From Pyrinomonadaceae bacterium (GTDB taxonomy: Bacteria > Acidobacteriota > Blastocatellia > Pyrinomonadales > Pyrinomonadaceae), in assembly GCA_030841105.1 (NCBI GenBank), contig JAVEDE010000110.1, positions 62,001 to 126,000 of the forward strand: a stretch of DNA of 64,000 nucleotides, written 5' to 3'. Numbering within the stretch: position 1 is the first letter of the stretch; each line of letters begins with the position of its first letter. The translations under genes and the position numbers were made by a program. The notes beneath the pieces are model-generated. The model worked only from the letters and a program-made list of their open reading frames with translations, had not been told where the DNA came from and did not search any database. Shown here piece by piece: positions 29,360-40,200 of the stretch.

Positions 29360-29796
29360 CTGATTTCCTATGCCGGGTAAGTGGGTGGACACGGCCGAAC
29401 TCATGCTAAGGGTCTTAGAGCACGCGACATGCTAGTTGGCCGCCGTGCCCGCGTCAATTATTTTCCGGCGTTTTTCCGCCGGGGCGACGGGCGGCGAGAT
29501 TTTCATGCAAGGTTCTTGCAGACATGCTTAAACACTACCCGGAAACCCTTTTAGCGCGAGCCGGTTTGATCTCAATCCGAAAAAATGATTATAGTATGAC
29601 GCCGCTCAACGCACAGCGCGCTTCACCCGGACGCGCGCCAAATTATCATCTACAACCGGCTCATTAGTTTTGCGCAAGCAGCGGTTCACGGCGCGAAGAT
29701 TGATCCGCGACAGGCAATCCTCCCGACTGCTCGCCCGCATCGCTTCGTCTGTCAAACGTGATGCCTTAGACGGCGGCGAAAGATCGGACACTCACC
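29360..29796. promoter_or_regulatory. Divergent intergenic region between peptidase and first NRPS gene
   Basis: This gap of 437 bp separates the M28 peptidase (minus) from the NRPS operon (plus). It contains no convincing gene; a 61-codon minus-strand frame at 29606-29791 has no family resemblance. The best promoter candidate is described in its own entry. No operator palindrome or riboswitch-like structure is obvious. Confidence 0.5.
29566..29595 (+). promoter_or_regulatory. Possible sigma-70 type promoter of the NRPS operon
   Basis: TTGATC at 29566-29571 and TATAGT at 29590-29595 are separated by 18 bp, close to the housekeeping consensus, in an otherwise GC-rich setting. It would give a leader of about 195 bases before the ATG at 29797. 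This is a visual match only. Confidence 0.35.
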
Positions 29797-32700
29797 ATGA
29801 TCGCAGAAGCTGTTCCTCCGTCAGCCTCCGAGCACCCTCTCTCCTACGGCCAGCGCGCACTCTGGTTTCTACACCAACTCGCGCCGGAGAGCGCGGCCTA
29901 CAACGTCTTTTTCGCCATGCGCGTCGTCTCGGATTTAAACGTCGCGGCCTTGCGCCGCGCCTTCCAGACGCTCATTGATCGTCACCCGTCGCTCCGCACA
30001 ACTTACTTCACGCGCGACGGCCAACCAACGCAACTCATCCACGACGCGCGCGAAGTTCACTTTGAAGAGATAGACGCCGCGACGTGGAGCGCGGACGAGT
30101 TGGACGAGCGACTCGTGGAAGCGGCGCACCGCCCGTTCGACCTTGAGCAAGACACTCTGTTTCGCGTCCACCTGTTCAAGCGAACGGCACAGCAGCACAT
30201 CCTCCTCCTCACCGCGCATCACATCGCCATTGATCTGTGGTCGCTCGTACTGCTGATGAACGAGCTTCGGTTGATGCGCCCCACTAATGACGGCGAGGAC
30301 GGCCACGCGCCAACGTCTCTGCCCGAACCCGCCGCGCCATACACGGACTTCATCCGCTGGCAATCCGAGATGCTCGCGGGCGAGCACGGCGAGCGTCTCC
30401 GGGAGTACTGGCAGAAGCATCTGGCAGGCGAACCGCCGTTGCTCAAACTTCCCGTTGATCGCCCGCCGCCGCCCGTGCAGACTTATCGCGGCGCGTCCTA
30501 CACTTTCAAACTGGACGAACAACTGACGGCGCGCCTCGCCGAAGTGGCGAAGACAGAGCGCGCGACGCTCTACATGGTGCTGCTCGCGGCCTTCGAGGTG
30601 CTGCTCCACAAGTACACGGCGCAAGAGGACGTGTGGGTCGGCTCGCTCGCCAGCGGGCGCAGCCGCGCGCAGTTCAAGTCAACCGTCGGCTACTTCGTCA
30701 ACCCCATCGTGCTGCGCGCGAACCTGTCGGGCGACCAGACCTTCGCGGAATTTCTGCGACAGGTGCGGCTCAACGTGTTGGCCGCGCTCAAGCGTCAGGA
30801 TTACCCGTTCCCGCTCCTCATCGAACGCTTGCAACCCGTCCGCGATCCGAGTCGCTCGCCGTTGTTTCAAGCCCTGTTTCTCCTGCAACGTCTGCACCGG
30901 CTGGAAGATCATAACGTGCCGATGTTCGTCATGGGCGAGGCAGGCGCGCGGATGGAACTCGCCGGGCACGAAGTCGAATCCTACGCCTTGCAAGAGCGCG
31001 TCGCGCAGTTTGAACTCGAACTGATCATGGTCGAAGCCGAAGGCACGCTCTCCGGCGCGTTGCGCTACAACACAGACCTCTTCGACCACGCGACGATTGC
31101 ACGCATGGCCGATCACTTCCAGACGCTCCTCGAAAGCATCGTCGCCCATCCCGAACAACGACTCGCGGATTTATCCTTACTGAACGACGCCGAGCGGCAT
31201 CAACTCCTAGCCGCGTGGAACGACACGCGCGCCGGTTACAGTGAAGACACATGCGTCCATCAATATTTCGAGACGCAGGCTCATGCTACGCCCGACGCCG
31301 CAGCGCTCGTCTTTGAAGACGAGGCATTGACCTACCGCGAGTTGAACGAACGCGCCAACCAACTCGCACGCCACCTGCGCGCACACGGCGTCGGGGCTGA
31401 AACAGTTGTCGGCATCTACATGCAGCGGTCGCCGTTGCTGCTCGTCGCGATGCTCGGCGTGCTCAAGGCGGGCGCGGCTTATCTCCCGCTCGACACGGCC
31501 GCGCCGAAAGAGCGTCTCACACACATGCTCGGCGACACGCGCCCGCCTCTCGTCTTAACGGAAGAACACTTGGCCGGGGAACTCCCGACGACGAGCGACA
31601 CGGCGCGCATCGTGAGCCTCGACGCGGAGTGGCAACGAGTCGCGCAAGAGAGCGCGGAGAACCTTGCGAACGTGGCGTTGCCCGATAACACGGCTTATGT
31701 GATCTACACCTCCGGCTCGACGGGCAGGCCGAAGGGCACGTTGATCTGTCACCGCAACCTCAACAACTTTCTGGCGGCGATGAACGAACGTTTGGCGAGC
31801 GATGCGCCGGGCGTCTGGCTGGCCGTGACGAACACCTCCTTCGACATCTCCATCCTTGAATTGTTGTGGACGTTGACGCGTGGCTTCAAGGTCGTCATTC
31901 ATGCGGAGCAGGAAGGCGTCGGCTACGCGCCCGCCACCACGGAGAGGGCGACGGCAAACAAGCCGATGGATTTCAGTCTCTTCTACTTCGCCAGCGACGA
32001 AGGCAGCGAGGCGGAAGACAAATATCGCCTGCTGCTGGAAGGGGCGAAGTTTGCGGACGCGCATGACTTCGCGGCGGTGTGGACGCCGGAGCGACACTTT
32101 CATGCGTTCGGCGGACTCTACCCGAACCCGTCCGTGACGAGCGCAGCGATTGCCGCCATCACCGGGCGCATCGGGATCAGGGCGGGCAGCGTCGTGTTGC
32201 CGTTGCACAACCCGATCCGCGTCGCCGAAGAGTGGGCGGTCGTGGACAACATCTCGCGCGGGCGCGTCGCCATCGCCTTCGCCTCCGGTTGGCACTCGAA
32301 CGACTTCGTGTTCGCGCCGGAGAATTACGCCACGCGCAAGGAAGTGATGACGGCAGGGATCGAGAGCGTGCGCAAACTGTGGCGCGGCGAGACGTTGACG
32401 GCGGCAGGCGGCGCGGGCAACGAACTCGAAGTGAAAATATTTCCGCGCCCGCTCCAACCCGAACTGCCCGTGTGGTTGACTGCCGCCGGAAGCGCGGAGA
32501 CGTTTCGCATGGCGGGCGAGATCGGCGCGAACGTTTTGACGCACCTGCTCGGCCAAACGTTCGAGGAGGTGGCGGAGAAGATCGCAGTCTATCGTGATGC
32601 TTGGCGGCAGGCTGGGCACGAGGGCGAAGGCCACGTCACGCTGATGCTGCACACCTTCGTCGGGCGCGACGCGGAGATTGTCCGCGAGAAGGTCTACGAG

Positions 32701-34203
32701 CCGTTCTGCAATTACCTGCGCAGCAGCGTCGGTTTGTGGCGCAGCCTCGCGCAGAGCATGGGGCAGGATGTCGAGTCGGCCGACTTCACGGAGAGCGACA
32801 TGCGGGAACTCTTAGCGCGCGCCTTCGACCGCTACTTTGAAACGAGCGGCCTCTTTGGCACGCCCGCCAACTGTCTCCGCATCGTCGAACGACTCAAGGC
32901 CATCGGCGTGAACGAGGTCGCATGTCTCATAGACTTCGGCATAGATTTCGCTTCGGTAATGCACGGCCTCAGCCAACTCAACCTCGTCAGGGAACGCAGC
33001 CAGCGAGTCGCCGCCCACCAAGACTACTCTCTGCCCGCGCTAGTCAAACGCCACGGCGTGACGCACCTGCAATGCACGCCGTCGCACGCGCGCATGCTGC
33101 TGCTCGACCCGCAGGCGAAAGAGGCTCTCCGCTCGCTCGACGTGATGCTCGTCGGCGGCGAGGCGTTCCCCGTCGCGCTGGCGGAAGAACTGGCAGGAGT
33201 CGTCGAAGGACGGATACTCAACATGTACGGGCCGACCGAGACGACGATCTGGTCAACGGCCTACGAGGTGCGCGGCGCGGAGCAACAGATTCCCATCGGC
33301 CGACCCGTCGCCAACACGCAAATCTACATCCTCGACCGCAGACTCCGGCCGCAGCCCGTCGGCGTGCAGGGCGAGTTGTACATCGGCGGCGACGGGCTGG
33401 CGCGCGGTTATCTCAATCATCCCGCACTGACGGCCGAGCGGTTCATCCCCGATCCGTTCGGCGCGCGTGCGGGCGCGCGTCTCTATCACACGGGCGACGC
33501 GGCGCGCTATTTGCCCGACGGCCGGATAGAGTTTCTCGGTCGCGTGGATCAGCAGGTGAAGATCAGGGGCTACCGGATCGAACCGGGCGAGGTCGAGAGC
33601 GCGTTGTCGGAACACGCGGCGGTCGAAGAGGCGGTGCTCGTCGCGCGCGAGGACGCGGCGGGCGAGGTGCGGCTGGTCGCGTATCTGGTGACGAATGCGT
33701 CGCTCGCGACGGGCGAACTGCGTCAGTTCCTCAAGCAGAAGCTCCCCGATTACATGATCCCCTCGGCCTTCGTCATGCTCGACGCGATGCCTCTGACGCC
33801 GAACGGGAAGATCAATCGTCGCGCGCTGCCCGCGCCTTCGATGCAGGGCACGGGGGCAACGGGCGCGGCCGATTACGTCGCGCCGCAGACCGAACTGGAA
33901 CGCACCATCGCCGGAATCTGGCAGGATGCACTACAGGTCGAGCGTTTGAGCACGCAGGACAACTTCTTCGACCTCGGCGGGCATTCGCTGTTGATGGCGC
34001 AGGTTCACGCGCGCCTGCGCGAGGTGTTGCAGACGGAAGTGCCGGTCATCGAGTTGTTCAAATACCCGACCGTCAGTTCGCTGGCGAAGTATTTCAACGG
34101 GCGACAACAGCAGCAGCCCGCGTTGCAACAGACGGACGACCGCGTGAAGAAGCGCAAGGAAATGTTCAACCGGCGGCGACAACAACTGACGAAGGGCGTG
34201 TGA
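29797..34203 (+). CDS. NRPS module C-A-T, glycine-specific, with inserted luciferase-like monooxygenase
   Basis: The protein has 1468 residues. The condensation domain spans about 14-450, with active motif HHIAID at 141-146. Its opening PLSYGQRALWFLHQLAPES resembles C domains seen at PKS/NRPS junctions. The adenylation domain begins near 485, with core A3 AYVIYTSGSTGRPKG at 633. After A4 (SFDISILELL, Asp683) the domain is interrupted at 722-1065 by a luciferase-like monooxygenase, and resumes with A5 MYGPTETTIW at 1143. The A10 lysine is 1338. The carrier domain has phosphopantetheine Ser1397 in LGGHSLL. The specificity code reads DILQLGMIWK, the glycine code. Monooxygenase insertion between A4 and A5 of a Gly-type A domain is known from MtaG/MelG of myxobacterial pathways. 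The gene ends 7 bp before the next synthetase. Confidence 0.93.
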   Translation: MIAEAVPPSASEHPLSYGQRALWFLHQLAPESAAYNVFFAMRVVSDLNVAALRRAFQTLIDRHPSLRTTYFTRDGQPTQLIHDAREVHFEEIDAATWSADELDERLVEAAHRPFDLEQDTLFRVHLFKRTAQQHILLLTAHHIAIDLWSLVLLMNELRLMRPTNDGEDGHAPTSLPEPAAPYTDFIRWQSEMLAGEHGERLREYWQKHLAGEPPLLKLPVDRPPPPVQTYRGASYTFKLDEQLTARLAEVAKTERATLYMVLLAAFEVLLHKYTAQEDVWVGSLASGRSRAQFKSTVGYFVNPIVLRANLSGDQTFAEFLRQVRLNVLAALKRQDYPFPLLIERLQPVRDPSRSPLFQALFLLQRLHRLEDHNVPMFVMGEAGARMELAGHEVESYALQERVAQFELELIMVEAEGTLSGALRYNTDLFDHATIARMADHFQTLLESIVAHPEQRLADLSLLNDAERHQLLAAWNDTRAGYSEDTCVHQYFETQAHATPDAAALVFEDEALTYRELNERANQLARHLRAHGVGAETVVGIYMQRSPLLLVAMLGVLKAGAAYLPLDTAAPKERLTHMLGDTRPPLVLTEEHLAGELPTTSDTARIVSLDAEWQRVAQESAENLANVALPDNTAYVIYTSGSTGRPKGTLICHRNLNNFLAAMNERLASDAPGVWLAVTNTSFDISILELLWTLTRGFKVVIHAEQEGVGYAPATTERATANKPMDFSLFYFASDEGSEAEDKYRLLLEGAKFADAHDFAAVWTPERHFHAFGGLYPNPSVTSAAIAAITGRIGIRAGSVVLPLHNPIRVAEEWAVVDNISRGRVAIAFASGWHSNDFVFAPENYATRKEVMTAGIESVRKLWRGETLTAAGGAGNELEVKIFPRPLQPELPVWLTAAGSAETFRMAGEIGANVLTHLLGQTFEEVAEKIAVYRDAWRQAGHEGEGHVTLMLHTFVGRDAEIVREKVYEPFCNYLRSSVGLWRSLAQSMGQDVESADFTESDMRELLARAFDRYFETSGLFGTPANCLRIVERLKAIGVNEVACLIDFGIDFASVMHGLSQLNLVRERSQRVAAHQDYSLPALVKRHGVTHLQCTPSHARMLLLDPQAKEALRSLDVMLVGGEAFPVALAEELAGVVEGRILNMYGPTETTIWSTAYEVRGAEQQIPIGRPVANTQIYILDRRLRPQPVGVQGELYIGGDGLARGYLNHPALTAERFIPDPFGARAGARLYHTGDAARYLPDGRIEFLGRVDQQVKIRGYRIEPGEVESALSEHAAVEEAVLVAREDAAGEVRLVAYLVTNASLATGELRQFLKQKLPDYMIPSAFVMLDAMPLTPNGKINRRALPAPSMQGTGATGAADYVAPQTELERTIAGIWQDALQVERLSTQDNFFDLGGHSLLMAQVHARLREVLQTEVPVIELFKYPTVSSLAKYFNGRQQQQPALQQTDDRVKKRKEMFNRRRQQLTKGV
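31960..32995 (+). other. Inserted luciferase-like FMN-dependent monooxygenase domain
   Basis: About 345 residues inside the A domain match the MupA/Atu3671-type luciferase-like monooxygenases of natural-product clusters. The segment starts KPMDFSLFYFASDE. It contains the TIM-barrel markers AAVWTPERHFHAFGG, GIRAGSVVLPLHNPIRVAEE, NISRGRVAIAFASGWHSNDF and LPVWLTAAGSAETFRMAGEI. It ends near GVNEVACLIDFGIDF. Flanking A-domain sequence is intact on both sides, so this is a true insertion and not a fusion at an end. It needs a reduced flavin supplied from elsewhere. The expected chemistry is alpha-carbon or nitrogen oxidation of the glycyl thioester (inference). Confidence 0.88.
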
Positions 34204-34210
34204 GAGAGCG

Positions 34211-37200
34211 ATGAGCAGTAAACCAACGCCAGTGGAGACGAGGGGCGAGGACATCGCCGTCGTCGGGATGGCCGGGCGTTTTCCGGGCGCGCGCAGCGTC
34301 GCGGAGTTCTGGCGCAACTTGCGCGAGGGCGTCGAGTCAATCTCCTTCTTCACGGATGAGGAACTGGCGGCGTCGGGGCTGGACGAAGCGTTGCTCTCGC
34401 ACCCGGATTACGTCCGCGCCGCGGGCGTCCTCGACGACATCGAACAATTCGCCGCGCCCTTCTTCGGCATCAATCCGCGCGAAGCCGAAGTGATCGATCC
34501 GCAGCACCGCCTGTTTCTCGAATGCGCGTGGGAGGCTCTGGAGGACGCCGGTTATAACTCGGACGCTTACGCGGGGCGCATCGGCGTCTATGCGGGCGCG
34601 GGGATGAACACCTACCTGCTCTACAACCTCTACTCGAACCGCGAAGTGATCCGCGCCGTCGGCGACTTTCAAGCCATGATCGGCAACGACAAGGACTTCC
34701 TGCCGACGCGCGTCTCTTACAAGTTGAATTTGCGCGGGCCGAGCGTCAGCGTGCAGACGGCGTGCTCCACTTCGCTCGTCGCCGTCGTGTTGGCGTGCCA
34801 GAGTTTGCAGACGTTTCAGAGCGACATGGTGCTGGCTGGCGGCGTGTCGGTGCGCGTGCCTAAGAACGCGGGCTACGTCTACCAGAAGGGCGGCATCATG
34901 TCGCCCGACGGCCACTGCCGCGCGTTCGACGCGAACGCGGAAGGGACGGTCGTTGGCAGCGGCGTTGGCATCGTCGTGCTCAAGCGTTTGGAAGATGCGC
35001 TCGCCGACGGCGACACCGTTCACGCCGTCATACGCGGCTCGGCCATCAACAACGACGGCTCTATGAAGGTGGGCTACACCGCGCCGAGCATCGAAGGGCA
35101 GAGGGAAGTGATCGCCGAAGCGCGCGCGATGGCCGAAGTGGAAGCCGACACCATCTCTTACATCGAAGCGCACGGGACGGGCACAACCTTGGGCGACCCG
35201 ATTGAGATCGCCGCGCTCACGCAGGTCTTCCGCGCGGAGACCGACGAGAAAAACTTTTGCGCCATCGGCTCCGTCAAAACCAACGTCGGGCATCTCGACA
35301 CGGCGGCGGGCGTGACTGGCTTGATCAAGACCGTGCTCGCGCTCAAACACAAACAACTCCCGCCGAGCCTCCACTTCGAGCAGCCCAACCCGAACATTGA
35401 TTTCGCCAACAGCCCCTTCTTCGTCAACCGCCAACTCGCCGAGTGGAAGCGTGGACGAACGCCGCGCCGCGCGGGCGTCAGTTCCTTCGGCATCGGCGGG
35501 ACGAACGCACACGTCGTCGTCGAAGAAGCGCCCGAAGTTGAGGAGACGGACGCGGGCAGGCCGTACCAGTTGTTGCTCCTGTCGGCCAAGACGGACACCG
35601 CGCTTGAAGCCTTGACGGCGAACCTCGCGCGTCATCTCAAAGAGAATCCCGGCGCGAATCTCGCCGACGTGGCCTACACCTGCGCCGTCGGCCGGAAGAC
35701 GTTCGAGCATCGCCGCGCGGTGGTGTGTCGAGACGCGGAGGATGCCGCGCGCGTCCTCGAAACTTTAGACGGAAAGCGCGTCCACACAAACTTCCATGAG
35801 ACGGTTGAACGCCCGGTCGCTTTCCTGTTCTCAGGGGGCGGCACGCAGTACGTCGAGATGGGGCTTGAACTGTACGAGCACGAGCCTGTCTTTCGCGAGC
35901 AGGTGGAGACGTGCTCCGAACTGCTGCAACCGTATCTGGGACTCGATCTGCGCCGCGTCCTCTACCCGCGCGCGGCGGAACGCGACGCGGCCGCGCTCAA
36001 GCTCAACGAGATGTCGGTCTTTCAACCCGCGCTCTTTGTGATCGAATACGCGCTGGCGCGTCTCTGGATGTCGTGGGGCATCGAGCCGCAGGTGATGATC
36101 GGGCACAGCACCGGCGAGTATGCCGCAGCGTGTCTGGCCGGAGTCTTCACGCTCGAAGAGACGCTCTCGCTGCTGGCCGCGCGCGGGCGTCTGATGCAGC
36201 AGATGCCCGCGGGCGCGATGCTGGCCGTGCCGCTCTCGGAGCAGGAAGTGCGACCGCACTTGAACGGCGAGCTTTCGCTGGCCGCCGTCAACTCTCCGTT
36301 GATGTGCGTGGTGGCGGGCACTCCCGCCGCGGTCGAACGGCTGGAAGCCGACTTGCTGAGTCGAGGCTTAGATTGCCGTCGCTTGCAGACCGCGCAGGCC
36401 GCGCACTCGAAGATGATGGAGCCGATTCTCGGAGCGTTCGTCGAACGCGTCGAACGCCTCACCTTGCGACCGCCGCGCATCCCCTTCGTCTCGAACGTGA
36501 CCGGCACGTGGATCACCGACGCACAGGCGACCGACCCGCTCTACTGGTCGCAGCATTTGCGACAGACGGTGCGGTTCGCAGACGGCGTGGGCACGTTATT
36601 GAAAGAGCCGGAGTTGATCTTGTTGGAGGTCGGCCCCGGACGAACGCTCGGCGCGCTGGCGAAACAGCATCCGTCGAAAACTGCCGGTCACGTCGTCGCG
36701 TCGTCGCTGCGTCATCCCGCCTCGCCGGAGTCCGACGCGGTTTCGCTGCTGAACGCTCTAGGCCAACTGTGGCTGGCGGGGAAATCGTTTGACGCGCGCG
36801 GCTTCTTCTCACACGAACGACGGCGGCGCGTTTCGCTGCCGACCTATCCCTTCGAGCGTCAGCGTTACTGGGTGGAAGCGCGGCGGCTGGAAGAAGCGGC
36901 GACGGGTGCGTCGTATGAAGTCCCGCCTTACGCCGAACAGCCGCAGGCGGCGACGCCGCGTGCGCTTCATTCGCGTCCGAGTTTGACGAGCGATTACGTC
37001 GCCCCGCGCAACGAGGTGGAAGGCACGCTCTGCGACATCTGGCAGAGACTGCTCGGCATCGCGCAGGTCGGCGTCAACGACGACTTCTTCGAACTCGACG
37101 GCCACAGCTTGCTTGCCACGCAGGTCATCTCGCGCGTGCGCGAAATGTTCCAGTTGGAGTTGCCGCTGCGGAGCATCTTCGAGTCGCCCACCGTCGCCGG

Positions 37201-40200
37201 ACTCGCCGAACGCGTCAACGAGACGAAGCTGCTGGCGCAAGGCGCGCTCGCCCTGCCGATGCGACGCGTCGCGCGCGGGGGCGATCTCCTGCCGCTCTCC
37301 TTCGCGCAACAGCGGCTCTGGTTTCTGGATCAACTCGTCCCCGGCAACCCCTTCTACAACGTCCCGTCGGCGGTGCGCCTCGACGGGCAACTCGACACCG
37401 CCGCGCTCGAACAAAGCCTCAACGTCGTGCTCGCCCGCCACGAAGTTTTGCGGACGACCTTCAAGAGCGTTGACGGGCGACCGCTGCAAGTGATTGCGCC
37501 CGACGTAACTTTGACGCTCGCGCCAGTGAATCTGGAAGCGTTGCCGGAGGGCGAGCGGGAGCAAGAGGCGTTGCGTCTGGCGGGCGAAGAGGCGCAGCGT
37601 CCGTTCGATTTGTCGGAAGGGCCGGTCATGCGCGCGGGCTTGCTGCGTCTCTCCGCGCAAGAACACGTCCTGCTCCTGACGATGCATCACATCGCCTCCG
37701 ACGCATGGTCAATGGGCGTGCTCGTCAGGGAAGTCATCGCGCTCTACGAAAAACTCTCGGCCGGTGAAGCTCCGCAACTTCCCGAACTCCCCGTGCAATA
37801 CGCGGACTTCGCACACTGGCAGCGCGAGTGGTTTCGCGGCGAGGTGCTCGAAACTCAACTCAACTACTGGAAGCAACAACTCGGCGGCGACCTGCCCGTG
37901 CTCGAATTGCCCGCCGACCGCCCGCGACCCGCGATGCAAACTTTCCGCGGCGCGTCGAAGTTCGTCACCTTCCCTTTGGAACTCCTCGAAGCCCTCAAAG
38001 TTTTGAGCCAGCGGGAATCCGTCACGCTCTACATGACGCTTCTGGCCGTCTTCCAAACTCTGCTCCACCGCTACACGGGCGAGACGGACATCATCGTCGG
38101 CTCGGTCATCGCCGGGCGCAACCGCATCGAGATCGAAGAGTTGATCGGGTTCTTCGTCAACACGATGGTGCAGCGCACAGACCTCTCCGGCAACCCGACC
38201 GTCAGAGAACTTCTCGGCCGCGTGCGCGACGTGTCGCTCGGCGCATACGCGCATCAGGATTTGCCGTTCGAGGGGTTGGTCGAAGAACTCCAACCGAAGC
38301 GCGACCTGAGCCATTCGCCGATCTTTCAAGTGGCCTTCGTCCTGCAAAACGTGCCCATCCCCGCGCTCGAAATTGCGGGCTTGAAGATCAACTTGCTGGA
38401 GATCGAGAGCGAGTCGGCGAAATACGATCTGACCGTCCTAATGGAAGAAACGGAGCACGGACTAAAGGGGTTCTTCGAGTACAACACAAACCTCTTCGAC
38501 GCTTCCACCATCGAGCGATTCATCAACCACTACCGGATTCTGCTGGAAGCCGTCGCGCGCAACCCCGAAGCGCGCCTCGCGGAGTTGCCGCTGCTGGCCG
38601 AAGTTGAACGGCGACAACTACTCTCCGAATGGAACGACACGCGCGCCCCGTTCCCGCACGACGCATGTCTCAATCAACTCTTCGAGCGACAGGTTGAACG
38701 GACGCCCGATGCGGTCGCCCTCCAGTTCGTCGGGGCGGACGGCGCGGGCGTCGAGTCGCAGTTGACCTACCGCGAGTTGAACGAACGCGCCAACCAACTC
38801 GCGCGCCACCTGCGACGCCGGAAGCGAGTCGCGCCGGAGCAGGTGGTTGGCATCTGTCTGGAACGTTCGCCGGAGATGCTCGTGGCCGTGCTCGCCGTGC
38901 TCAAGGCGGGCGGCGCGTATCTGCCCTTAGACCCCGCGCACCCGTCGGCGCGGCTCGGCGACATGTTGCGTGAGACGGGCGCGCGCGTCGTCTTAACCGT
39001 GCGGCGTTTGTCGGAGAAAACGCGCGCGCACGCCGTCGAGATCTTGTGCCTCGACGACGATTGGCGAGTGATAGCTCGCGAAGAAGCGAAAGACAATCTG
39101 CCCGCGTCGGCGACGCCGGACAATCTGGCTTACGTGATCTACACGTCCGGCTCGACGGGGCGGCCGAAGGGCGTGGCGGTCGCGCATCGCGGCGTGTGCA
39201 ATCTGGCGACGGCGCAGTCGCGCGGGTTCGGTGTGGACGCGTCGAGCCGCGTCTTGCAGTTCGCGGAACTGACTTTCGACGCGGCGACCTCGGAAATTTT
39301 CATGGCGCTCGCAACCGGCGCGGCGCTTTGCATGACGAGCCGAGAGAACCTCGTCTCGCCCCCCGCGCTCGCGCGTCTCTTGCGCGAAGAGATGATCACG
39401 ACGGTCACGCTCACTCCGGCCGTCCTCGCCTTGCTCGACCCCGCTGACGTGCCCGCGTTGCAGACCTTGATCGTCGCGGGCGAAGCGTGCCCCGCCGGGG
39501 TCGCGGCGCGTTGGGCGAGCGGACGCCGTTTCATCAACGCCTACGGGCCGACCGAAACAAGCGTCTGCGCGTCGTTCGGTGAATACGGTGGCGACGCCGC
39601 GCCGGGGCAGTCGCCGCCCATCGGCCGCCCGTTGGCGAACATGCAAATCTACTTGCTCGACGCGCAACTCCAACCCGTCCCCGTCGGCGTTGCGGGCGAA
39701 CTCTACGTCGGCGGCGTCGGGCTGGCGCGCGGCTACGTCAACCGGCCGGAGTTGACGGCCGACAAGTTCATCCCCGATCCGTTCGGCGCAGAGGCGGGCG
39801 GGCGTCTCTACCGCACGGGCGACATGGCGCGCTACCTGCCCGACGGGCGAATTGATTTTCTGGGACGCGCCGACCGGCAGTTGAAACTGCGCGGCTTCCG
39901 CATCGAGCCGGGAGAGATCGAGTCTGCGCTCGCGAGTTACCCGGCCGTGCGTGAGAGCGTCGTCGTCGCGCGCGAAGACGTGGCGGGCGATAAGCGTCTG
40001 GTGGCCTACGTCGTCGCTTCGCAGCCGGAAGCGTTGGACGCAACAGCGAGCGCACCACGCGCCGAAGTTGTGGCCGCCGAACACACCGCCGGGTGGCAGA
40101 CGCTCTACGAAGACGTTCACCACAGCGCGGCGGCAGCGAGCGAAGGCGCAACGTTCAACATCACCGGCTGGAACAGCAGCTACACGGGGCAGCCCATCCC

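Noticed and set aside
29606..29791. 61-codon minus-strand frame just before the first NRPS gene
   Set aside because: No Shine-Dalgarno sequence, no family resemblance, and it lies in the probable leader of the NRPS operon.
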